Assembly (NCBI GenBank): GCA_036874045.1 | Contig: CM072336.1 | Span: forward strand, 27,231,501-27,295,500 | Direction of reading: 5' to 3' | Source: Cymodocea nodosa | Taxonomy: Eukaryota; Streptophyta; Magnoliopsida; Alismatales; Cymodoceaceae | Length of the DNA stretch: 64,000 bases | Shown: one piece after another, positions 58,701 through 64,000 of the stretch | Position numbering within the stretch: position 1 is the first letter of the stretch | How the letters are laid out: every line of letters begins with the position of its first letter | Translations under genes and position numbers: made by a program | The notes under the pieces: model-generated | The model's input: only the letters and a program-made list of their open reading frames with translations | The model's database searches: none | What the model was told of the DNA's origin: nothing

Positions 58701-60537
58701 GAAATGAATTTAGACGAACCTGTACCCTGGGGATCATTAGAAATAAGAGCAGTAGAATTTTGCAAAGTTCTCTCTCTCCAATATTCTACACTTGCTGGAT
58801 CTGGTGAAAGCTGCTGCAAACTCACCTTGAAATTCATTGATCCTTCATCGCAAACTCATGGTAAAATCTTTGAGCTTACATTGCCAGAGCTTGTTGAAAT
58901 ACCAGATTTTCTTGTTGAAAAAGCGAGATATGATGCTTCCATTGAAAGAAATTGGAGCAACAGAGATAAATGCCATGTTTGGTGGAGAGATGAAGATGGT
59001 GTCAGTGGTGGTTGGTGGGAAGGTCGTATTATTTCTACAAAAGCTAAATCTCCTCTATTTTCTGATAGTCCATGGGAAAGATATTGTATTAAGTACAAAG
59101 GTGATTCATCTGGTCTCCATCAACATAGTCCGTGGGAGCTTTATGATGTTGCTGCACGATGGGTTCACCCTTGCATAGATGATAAAAGTAGAAGAATAAT
59201 TTTGACATCTTTTTACAAGATAGAGCAATCACCAATAAGGAATAAGGTATAGTGAAATTCTTTTAGTTTTTGCAGTTGTTGCTGATTTGTTTGTTCACTA
59301 TATGGTGACTTCAGTTCATAATTTTTATTGAACCGCAGGACATGCTTCAAAAATTAAATCAAGTTTCACAGAAGGCTGATTTTATAAATAGGTGATTTTC
59401 CTGTTTTGCTTTTTATGCTTGTATTTTAACGGATTGATCATGTTTTAATTTTATGACAAATTTCTTGGTGGTGTTACTTGTAAGCTAATTGTTATTTCTA
59501 TCCTTTCAACTTGCATTCTTTTACATGAAAATGCGATCAGTTAGATGGGACAGATTATAAGATGCAAACACAAAATCTGGTAATAATGAAAATATATAAC
59601 CAATGTGAAAATTTTGCCTTTATATATTTATAACTGTTAATAGAAATATGACTCAACCTTTTACTTCTGATAGAGGTTTGGGAAGAGTAAGATTGCTCTA
59701 TTTTTAGCTAGAGGTCATGGTTTCAAACATCTGATAGAGGTTGACCCTACGTGGATATATCTAAAAAGTCTGTATTTTGATCTAGAAATGATTTCGTCAC
59801 ATGTGGAGTCTGCCTCTCCTTGTCTTAATTAAGGGTATCTTCTGTTTAAGGTCCCTTAGGTGCTCACCTTAAAAAGTATAATAATACTTAAGAGTTATGG
59901 TGTCTTTCTTTAGTTCTATGTTTTCTCCTTTAATAAATACCTTTTTTATAGGATCACTTCAATTTCGTTGATGGTGTGCACTGGTGCAATATTAAGGTTA
60001 TACTGTAATTTAGAGGTCACAAATTTGAAACTTAAAAAAACAATCTCTACATTTACTAAGGTAAGACTTATAAACCAATTGCAATAGTTCAGTTAATCAG
60101 AAGCAATGGTGTTCATAACTTAGACTAGGGCTTGAATCCTGGTGAATGAAAAAGTAATATCAATGAAAAAGAAATTATTTAGGTAAAACCGCTCATTGTT
60201 GAACTCTATTCAGACTCTACATTGGTGGAGGCCTTGTGTATTGGGTTTATCTTTTTCAAGATCTGTAATTTACTTGATGAGTTATTTCTTGGACACACTA
60301 CCTTCTAGTTTCTGCAGCACACCTTACAAGTTGACTCTGAACAGATACCCTGTCCCTTTGTCATTCGAAGTGATCAAGAGGAGATTGGAAAACAATTATT
60401 ATCGTACATTGGAGGCTGTTGAACATGATGCAGAAGTGATGATCTCCAATGCAGAATCCTACTTTGCTAAGAGTGTTGAATTTCCAGCCAAGTTGCGAAA
60501 GCTTGCTGACTCAATTACACATGCTCTGAAGATATAG
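22693..60537 (+). CDS. WD40-repeat and bromodomain protein, plant BRWD/PHIP homologue (complete, 23 coding exons)
   Basis: Coding exons: 22693-23045, 23429-23580, 23764-24003, 32682-32791, 32884-32961, 33047-33153, 38128-38222, 38308-38417, 38606-38709, 38786-38863, 38997-39075, 39530-39698, 46350-46420, 49206-49286, 49363-49433, 54348-54444, 55442-55501, 55791-55845, 55953-56356, 56467-58416, 58680-59246, 59339-59391, 60345-60537. All introns are GT-AG, all phases agree, total 5277 nt, 1758 residues. N-terminal helical region ~30-140 (REVYFLIMHFLSNGP). WD40 repeats ~235-665 (GRYVITGSDDRLVKIWS, SSDDGTCRIWDA, NPRIAMSAGYDGKTIIWD). Acidic linker (QSDDTDSEYNVTEE) ~790. A long basic, Ser-rich region comes from one 1950-nt exon (839-1488). 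Tudor-like WW/W-rich region ~1590-1650 (CHVWWRDEDG). C-terminal bromodomain-like segment ~1670-1750. Family knowledge: animal PHIP/BRWD proteins are nuclear chromatin readers and CUL4-DDB1 substrate receptors; the plant role is less defined. No stop or frameshift was found, so it is probably functional. Confidence 0.93.
24070..24645. mobile_element. Probable non-autonomous DNA transposon (GGATAT-rich)
   Basis: The interval is crowded with TTTGGATAT, ATATCCAAA and AATTTGGAT motifs on both strands and ends with CATTGACACCCTTA. This resembles AT-rich plant MITEs whose ends read TTGACACCCCTA. The left end is not clearly defined. Assigned by motif pattern only. Confidence 0.4.
25400..25690 (-). 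mobile_element. L1-type LINE 3'-end fragment, antisense
   Basis: The minus-strand frame 25417-25620 includes AAISYLVEERNLDAKQKRQIF. It resembles the C-terminal W-x-E-R-N-x-R-x-F region that follows the reverse transcriptase zinc-binding domain in plant L1 elements. No intact ORF. Confidence 0.45.
25740..28930 (+). mobile_element. L1-type LINE relic, sense orientation
   Basis: In order: an endonuclease C-terminal piece near 25950-26130 (RIDRSLFDHEWEAK), the long open stretch 26191-26754 (including KSWGPDGFPVSFFKQF, matching the A-P-G-P-D-G-F motif), reverse-transcriptase pieces near 27100-27240 (DGFVVAQALL...CKIDIKNAFE) and a YADD-box relic near 27490 (YANDSLLIGCP). A triplicated 3' part follows. 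Several stops and frameshifts make it non-functional. Confidence 0.75.
27955..28715 (+). repeat. Tandem triplication of a ~250 bp LINE 3' segment
   Basis: Three consecutive copies begin near 27955, 28199 and 28459. Each contains CATCCATTAAACT, CAGCTAAATG, GGAAGATAAATG, CAAG(C/T)CTTG, GTAGCAGACATT and AAGGATGAGGAAATTG in the same order. They encode the L1 segment between the reverse transcriptase and the zinc-binding domain (VADI...GSW.WD...RNLKDEEI). Copies differ by substitutions and small indels, so the duplication is not recent. Confidence 0.8.
29088..31260 (-). mobile_element. Ty1/Copia LTR retrotransposon relic, antisense
   Basis: Reading on the minus strand: LTR remnant (about 31260-31198, TTTTTCCTATTCTACA), then a primer-binding-site-like TGGTACCAGAATCT (31197-31184, close to the usual TGGTATCAGAGC). 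Next come reverse-transcriptase pieces near 30500-30129 (YIDDILLTSNYN, the YVDD box), an RNase H C-terminus 29582-29337 (DNQVAISIANN...HTKIDYHFV...QLANILTKELG) and the 3' LTR remnant ending near 29088 (CCTATTCC). Frames are broken and several hundred bases near 30600-31180 are unassigned. Confidence 0.75.
29149..29335. repeat. Two ~99 bp tandem repeats in the Copia 3' LTR
   Basis: ATCTAAGATAAATG begins at 29155 and again at 29254. Both are followed by GATCC(G/A)TTTA, AAACACACAAA and AAAACATAACATTC-like sequence. A tandem duplication inside the LTR. Confidence 0.7.
34333..34490. repeat. Two ~79 bp tandem repeats
   Basis: GTGAGTATGCGTGGAATTG at 34333 recurs as GTGAGTGTGTGTGGAATTG at 34412. Each is followed by ATTGATGAGTG(A/G)CATTGA. 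Copies are imperfect. Confidence 0.65.
34800..37250 (-). mobile_element. hAT-type transposase relic, antisense
   Basis: On the minus strand the frame 36411-36163 contains EAVANNGNNFKKAKEKIIEKY...FWALYVVHCIYLILKDLGK. This matches the T-D-N-x-x-N-F-x-x-A...C-A-A-H-x-I-D-L-x-L-E-D-I-G pattern of the DUF659 core of plant hAT transposases. Downstream near 35290-35160 is a KRRNSLGAKRLNDLIFVHYN-like stretch, typical of the C-terminal dimerisation region. An acidic tail follows (35057-34818, DDEDDNDNANSDGGDG). The N-terminal BED-type region near 36500-36700 is only partly readable. Multiple stops; terminal inverted repeats not located. Confidence 0.65.
39957..40112 (+). mobile_element. tRNA-derived SINE, Au-like
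   Basis: Perfect RNA polymerase III boxes: A box TGGTGCAACGG (39964-39974) and B box GGTTTGAATCT (39996-40006). The body continues GGAAAATAACCTCTCC, CATACACAAT, TTAGTGGGAG and TCTTGTACATTAGGTTTGCC, following the order of the plant Au SINE consensus (GTTGCTCC, CTCTCC, GCGGGAGCC, GGGTTGCCCTT). No clear target-site duplication; an old copy. Confidence 0.75.
41130..41260 (+). mobile_element. Second tRNA-derived SINE-like insertion
   Basis: A box TAGCATAGCAG (41141-41151, fits TRGYNNARNNG) and B box GGATCAAGTCT (41184-41194) have tRNA-like spacing. The 3' part does not match the Au family, so it may be another family or a tRNA-related fragment. Confidence 0.45.
41300..45925 (+). mobile_element. 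L1-type LINE relic, sense orientation
   Basis: A possible ORF1 region lies at 41361-42400. ORF2 starts near 42615 (MNLLSWNIKGLG, the L1 endonuclease start), with AVLGNFNIIWDP near 43020 (degraded G-D-F-N) and RACSDHVPILVYC near 43265. The reverse transcriptase includes GLDGWPPIFF (43878) and NNFRPISLLNMSLKIITKIF (44035-44094), with TAFLPDKSLTDGFLLL after it. The zinc-binding tail continues to about 45830. Frames are broken by stops. The 3' end is near 45925 (CAAAAAAC); no target-site duplication identified. Confidence 0.8.
46740..47065. other. GC-richer inserted segment, possibly a captured gene fragment
   Basis: About 320 bp of balanced-composition sequence inside an AT-rich intron, with sharp edges. 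The plus frame from about 46890 reads LQGLLHLLPATYTHVVFTQL and remains open to 47104. I recognise no protein family. It could be an exon carried by a transposon or a retrocopy piece. Confidence 0.3.
47280..48350 (-). mobile_element. Rearranged second hAT-related fragment
   Basis: 47320-47370 (CATGTTGTTATACACAAATA) resembles 35190-35220 in the hAT relic. 48060-48350 (CATCATCACTAACATCATC; TATATGAATGTCACAT...GGATCC-like end) resembles 34860-35130. The two blocks are in swapped order relative to the first relic, so this is rearranged or two insertions. Confidence 0.4.
49524..49543. repeat. Poly-G tract
   Basis: Twenty consecutive G on the transcribed-sense strand, inside an intron. Its length is likely polymorphic and error-prone in sequencing. 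Confidence 0.9.
49590..51240 (-). mobile_element. L1-type LINE relic, antisense, split by a nested SINE
   Basis: Reading on the minus strand from about 51240: KKGMIDFRKAYDNINWHF (reverse-transcriptase D-F-x-K-A-Y-D motif), further pieces to 50725, then the SINE (50277-50724). After it comes the LINE 3' part (ISRNWLWKGTS near 50080; DNISFKVKNGDSIVF near 49790), typical of the region before the zinc-binding tail. Frames broken. Confidence 0.65.
50291..50710 (+). mobile_element. 5S rRNA-derived SINE, youngest copy C, with poly-A tail and target-site duplication
   Basis: The head (50291-50405) aligns over its whole length with plant 5S rRNA. It starts at 5S position ~1 (GGTGCATTTACACC), then AGAACTCTGGAGTTAACTG, then the internal promoter GTTTGGGCGGAAGC and AAGATGGGTGACC. 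A ~105 bp body follows, then three tandem tail units starting GGATACTC at 50510, 50575 and 50640 (period 65 bp, the third ~50 bp) and 21 A (50690-50710). GGCAATTGCAAGTA flanks it exactly at 50277-50290 and 50711-50724. A 5S head, A-tail and a 14-bp duplication indicate LINE-driven retroposition. It lies inside an antisense LINE relic. Confidence 0.9.
51240..51300. repeat. Short tandem duplication
   Basis: CACAACTTAAGTGG(A/C)GATGATACACC occurs twice in succession (near 51229 and 51264), at the junction between the LINE and Gypsy relics. Confidence 0.65.
51480..53420 (+). mobile_element. Ty3/Gypsy retrotransposon relic, sense orientation
   Basis: Reverse transcriptase: the open stretch 51651-51938 has FSKVDLIAGHRQIFM, FRTHNVQYEFVVMSFGLCN and FQSLMNDILKPLL, the classic Gypsy pattern. 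RNase H pieces near 52150-52560 (FIFECDASGSGIG, VEYKPGTSRVSHALCRK) and integrase pieces near 52970-53240 (MKWLEFRYNTSSQGFHYNDS...YGQ) follow in order. Stops and deletions interrupt all domains. LTRs were not located. Confidence 0.8.
54445..55441 (+). other. BRWD coding intron 16, 1.0 kb, with an antisense LINE 3' fragment
   Basis: On the minus strand about 55330-54840 carries LINE zinc-binding-domain signatures: SPKGQALHLVTHAKGTRYK and an ENLR..VFSARKKLKFLIIFS pattern (C-x-x-C...H-L-F relic). Interpreted as the L1 reverse-transcriptase zinc-binding tail. Confidence 0.55.
59660..59880 (+). mobile_element. Possible SINE-like insertion
   Basis: A tRNA-like stretch (TTGCTCTATTTTTAGCTAGAGG...GGTTTCAAACATC) resembles an Au-type head with a degraded B box. 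A GGTTGACCCTACG body follows. No duplication or tail seen, so the call is weak. Confidence 0.3.
59955..60262 (+). mobile_element. Au-like SINE interrupted by a second tRNA-like insertion
   Basis: The outer SINE head is at about 59965-60085 (CTGGTGCAATATTAAGG...GAGGTCACAAATTTGAAA, then CAATCTCTACATTTACTAAGG). Its 3' end is at about 60215-60255 (GACTCTACATTGGTGGAGG, CCTTGTGTATTGGGTTTATC), matching GGAGTCTTGTACATTAGGTT in the SINE at 39957. Between them lies a tRNA-like stretch (AGTTCAGTTAATCAGAAGC...GGGCTTGAATCCTGG) ending in an A-rich GAATGAAAAAGTAATATC region. The whole sits in the last BRWD intron, ~80 bp before the final exon. Confidence 0.4.
60345..60537 (+). other. Last BRWD exon: bromodomain C-terminal half
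   Basis: It encodes YPVPLSFEVIKRRLENNYYR...AEVMISNAESYFAKS and ends KI-TAG. The pattern P-x-x-L..I..R-L-x-N..Y....A...D...M..N-A..Y is the bromodomain ZA-loop to BC-loop signature. Where canonical bromodomains have Tyr-Asn at the end of the B helix (the Asn contacts acetyl-lysine), this one reads Tyr-Phe. Described separately because of that residue. Confidence 0.8.
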
Positions 60538-61650
60538 AGCGCTCATAAAGTTTTGTATAGGAACGGATGCCGCCAAAGGTTAGGGAACAATTTTTCCTCA
60601 TGTAGATATTTTTTCTAATTTATACAGTTTCTTTTGTCAATGAACTTCTACCCATTGGTTCATTCTTTCCTAGCTTTGGAAATAGTTCTAGAGATCAATG
60701 AGTTCATTTTATTTCCCAGGAAGAATATTAGTCAAGAAAGCTGGTTGTCAAAATTTTTTTAACCAGTATTCATTTGTGTATTGAACGCAATTACATCAAT
60801 AATATGAAAAAATGTAAATTCACTAAAGATGTTTTTTCCTTGGAATGAAATTGACTTGTTAGAACTGATTCCTTTTGTCTATTTCTTTATATGTTTTCTA
60901 CCCTCTATTCATCTATCTGTACTAGAGAAAAGAGTTTAGAAAAGTTGATAGCTTTGAGAGGTAAATGCTGAATCTTTTAGCACAGATCACTTTCCATAGA
61001 TTGGGAAAGCTGTTCCTCCTGGTTTTTCTTTCAGCTTCTCTTGAAAGATATTCAGGTTTGTTCTGCGAAGGATCTTCATCTGTTGTTAGTATGATTTTTT
61101 TTTTTATTCTAGAGAAAAGAGAAAGAATAGGAGATATTATCAGAAATTCTCTTTGATATCCTATTTTGGACTTGCTTTATAAATTTTAAAGCTATAATTC
61201 TATTCTGTTGCCATATTCATGTTGTTCCGTGGTTCTTGTTTGCATCACTTGATAAAAGAATGATTAGGAGGGCGCTCATTATTCTAAAGCTCTTGATTCA
61301 CTGTTAAGGGAACTATTTAAAAATTAGTTATTCCTTATATAAATGTAAGGACATGTCTGGAAAAATTATATTTGATTAATCTGGGTGCCCACACACCCAA
61401 GATACGCAGCTTCATTGCCTTAGCACCTTACCAACCTTGGTTTGGAATTCCTATTTAAATGAAGGCAAGCCTTTTATTATTATTGTCATCGACTAATGGA
61501 GGATGGTGGATGTTTTAGAAACCCTCGTAACAATTTCAAGAAGTTGACTTTTTGATACAATCCACTTTGGGAACTATACGTTATTGTAGAAAATCAGATC
61601 CATAGAAATACAAATTTCATCATGTTGGTCTATTAGTGTTCTAATATATG
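60538..61650. other. BRWD 3' UTR and AT-rich intergenic DNA
   Basis: The first few hundred bases are probably 3' UTR; AATAAT-type signals occur near 60796. The rest shows no supported gene or element. Confidence 0.45.
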
Positions 61651-61654
61651 CTAT

Positions 61655-62345
61655 TTGCTAGCCACAATTTTAATTAATGAAAGTAAGTAATTGGCGACAA
61701 TGTAGATTCAATGAAAATAAGAATAATGATAGAAGACATGCATTGGATGACTGTAAGATTTATAAAAGTAAGATTTCTAAATGCTTAGAATATATAATTA
61801 GGGGCAATGGTGAAATTATAGGGGCTGTTATTCATAGGATTAAAATAGGATTGATGAAGTGGATGAATGTTTTTAGAGTATTGTGTTATAGGAGGATGCT
61901 TTTAAAGTTTAAAGGAAAATTTTATAAAATTGCTACTTGTCCAACCATACTGTATGGCTTAGAATGTTGAACTATATAAAACATGATCATTTGCAAAATG
62001 TTAATGTTGTTGAGATGTAGATGCTTAAATGGATGAGTAATAATACTATAAAGGATAAACTAAAAAAAATGATTTATTAGGAAAAGAGTGGTAACTGCAT
62101 CAGTTGAAGATAAAATCAATTTAGGTACTTTGATCATATCCTTAGGAGATCAAAGAATACATTAGTTAGGAGAAGAGAATTAAGTAGTGTAGAAAACATT
62201 TAAAGTTGAAGTAGACCTAAAACTAATTGGTTAGGAAGTTGTAAGTAAAAATTTAAATTTATGTTATTTAATCAAGATTTGTTAATAGATAAAAATATAT
62301 GGAAGAAAAGGACTTATGTAGCCGATCCTACATGGTGAGATTATG
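61655..62345 (+). mobile_element. RTE-type LINE 3'-end relic
   Basis: The open stretch to 61970 reads EYIIRGNGEIIGAVIHRIKI, MKWMNVFRVLCYRRM, LKFKGKFYKIATCPTILYGL and EC. This matches the region after the reverse transcriptase of plant RTE elements (GEI...V..RI..G..KW......G.LCD......LKGKFYR....PA.LYG.EC.). Broken frames continue to about 62345 (KRTYVADPTW relic). Only the last ~230 codons are present, a usual 5'-truncated LINE insertion. Confidence 0.7.
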
Positions 62346-62900
62346 ACTTAAATTGTTGGTCTATTAGTGTTTTGGACATTGATGTTAGCATCAACTTGTA
62401 GAATGGTATTTCAATTTAGTTATCACTTAGATATTTCAAAAATGAATAATCCCAAATAAATCATGTATTGGTTTTCTAATTTTCTAAATATATTTCATCA
62501 GTGATGTTTTGATTATTTATTTTGTATTTTGCATTCCCTGTTCTAATATTGATTCTTTAAGATGGAAATAGAAATATACAATGTGCGCCTTTTTGACCTT
62601 GTTCCTTTGATGAGACAACTCCTTGTTGCACCCTTGAGTCATGCTTCCATTGAAATGGGTCAAGGCAAACAATAGACTATGTAGGCCAATGTTCACCTAT
62701 TGAGACTTAGAACTCTCTAATACCAAGGGGGTGTATGGGCATTGACAGAGCCTCCAATGGTTAAGTTAAATCAATGAAAGGTCTAGAGTGTAGGCTTAAA
62801 ATGTGTATATTTTTGTAGAATCTCTCGTATATATAATATTGGGGTATTAGTGATTACCTCTGGAAATCTGCTATGAATGAGAATTGATTTTCCAATGCTT
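62346..62900. other. Unassigned intergenic sequence
   Basis: Mixed composition with no long open frame. The middle (62580-62760) is less AT-rich and may be an LTR or element edge, but no partner repeat lies in the window. Confidence 0.35.
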
Positions 62901-63700
62901 ACGGAAAGGCATCAAACATCAGATCTTGATGGTTAAGGAAAGATTTTAACAAACATTTGTTGACGAGGGCTTATCGTACCTCAAGAATGGATGGTGGTTA
63001 GAGATTTGAAAGAGGTTTGAAATTTCATAGGCAATGGAGATGGGTACCAACGGTGAAATGTGAGGCAAGGGATGGTTGTTTTGTATATATGAGGATATGC
63101 TCTCGAGGTGGGGTTGTGGTTGTTCCTACCACCATTGTTTATGGAAATCTTCGCAAAGATAGAGGTTGCTCCGTTTATTAGTGACTCTAAATTCAATGAG
63201 GCAAATAGTCAGTTTTACCATGCTTAAGGGTGGCCAGAAGTCGACACTGTGTATGGTGTAGAGGGTATTCCGTGTAATGCCTGTCTTTTAGCATGAAGGG
63301 AAATATTATCTATTGCCTTTGTTGAAGGAGAAGATAGTGTAGAAAGCTCTATCAATTAAGAAATGGAAGAACAAGTTTTTTGTTGTTAATGCCAAACTTC
63401 ATATCGAGGCATTTGTAAATTGGGGTGTTTAACGGTTGAGGAGTTTATGGAGAAACCTTTGTTTATAGAATTTTCAAGAAAGAGGAAGAAGGTATGCAGT
63501 TTCTTCCTTACTTCCCCTACTAACGCTACAAGATGAAGTGGCTTATTACTAATCCAAAATATGAGAGCAGTTGGCATAATGCACCATGAAAGCAAATATC
63601 TATTCATGCTAGGTCCTTTTAAAGATGTAATTGTAATTACCCTTTCACAATTAATGCCTTTGCTGGTGATGGTAACCCTTCTAAGAATGTAATTAACTAC
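62900..63700 (+). mobile_element. Plant Gypsy gag-like relic
   Basis: In plus-strand frames: IYEDMLSRWGC...SYHHCLW near 63090, then ALSIKKWKNKFFVVNAKLH near 63345-63400. This resembles the plant Gypsy gag/'putative plant transposon protein' pattern (Y-x-x-x-L-x-x-G-x-x-x-P-L...G-W-K-x-R-F-F-F-V). Interrupted by stops. Sequence to 64000 (near 63750, SRGAPLDDPVLLPDIPTS) may continue it. Confidence 0.4.
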
Positions 63701-64000
63701 ACTTTCACGACCATCGTCTCCATCAATTCATGCAGGTGCTTGTCAGCAACCTGGTTGTTAAAAGTAGGGGTGCACCCCTTGACGACCCTGTGCTACTGCC
63801 AGATATACCAACCAGTGGTGGCGTCACTCATATCTTTTGAGAACATGTTTCCAACGGAAGGCCAGATCTTAATGCTGGCAGCACAGCTTCAATTTTGACA
63901 ATGTGGATTTGGAGAGGATTAGGGGGAAGAATAAGTCCATCTTCAACATTGGGTGGACGGACATGGCAGAGAAGGTTGCGGTCTCATTCGAGATGAAGGT

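Overview
This is nuclear DNA of a flowering plant. The genes are sparse, have introns with GT/AG ends, and sit in AT-rich sequence full of retrotransposon and DNA-transposon relics. The two intronless coding sequences are very GC-rich, a pattern typical of monocots. A large-genome monocot such as a palm is my best guess, but that is inference. There is no sign of bacterial, organellar or CRISPR content.

Layout. (1) 1-~1830, minus strand: the 5' part of a gene running off the left edge, with a leader intron and a Ser/Pro-rich exon; family not recognised. (2) ~2000-8500: AT-rich intergenic DNA with two old 5S-rRNA-derived SINE copies, a MITE-like repeat and simple repeats. (3) 8770-9471, plus: a secreted plant invertase/pectin methylesterase inhibitor-domain protein. 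(4) 10926-11348, minus: a group S1 bZIP transcription factor, with a 5' leader (TATA box near 11895) that carries the conserved sucrose-control upstream ORF. (5) ~12.3-21.3 kb: AT-rich intergenic DNA with a decayed, internally deleted Ty1/Copia element and a second MITE-like copy. (6) ~21.35-60.54 kb, plus: a single ~39 kb gene for the plant BRWD/PHIP-type WD40-bromodomain protein. I assembled 23 coding exons by splice sites and reading phase: 5277 nt, 1758 residues, every junction in frame. Its large introns hold L1 LINEs in both orientations, Copia, Gypsy and hAT relics, tRNA-derived SINEs and a young-looking 5S-derived SINE. (7) 60.54-64 kb: intergenic, with an RTE-type LINE tail and a Gypsy gag-like relic.

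The genes do not form a pathway. The most notable items are: the 5S-rRNA-derived SINE family (three copies, each with its own target-site duplication and a variable number of 65-bp tail repeats, the youngest nested in a LINE); the bZIP leader with two uORFs overlapping as TGATG; a tandem triplication inside an L1 3' region; and the BRWD bromodomain, which appears to have Phe where the acetyl-lysine-binding Asn normally sits.

Limits: all family calls come from reading translations by eye, with no database search. Transposon boundaries are approximate unless a terminal repeat or duplication is given.
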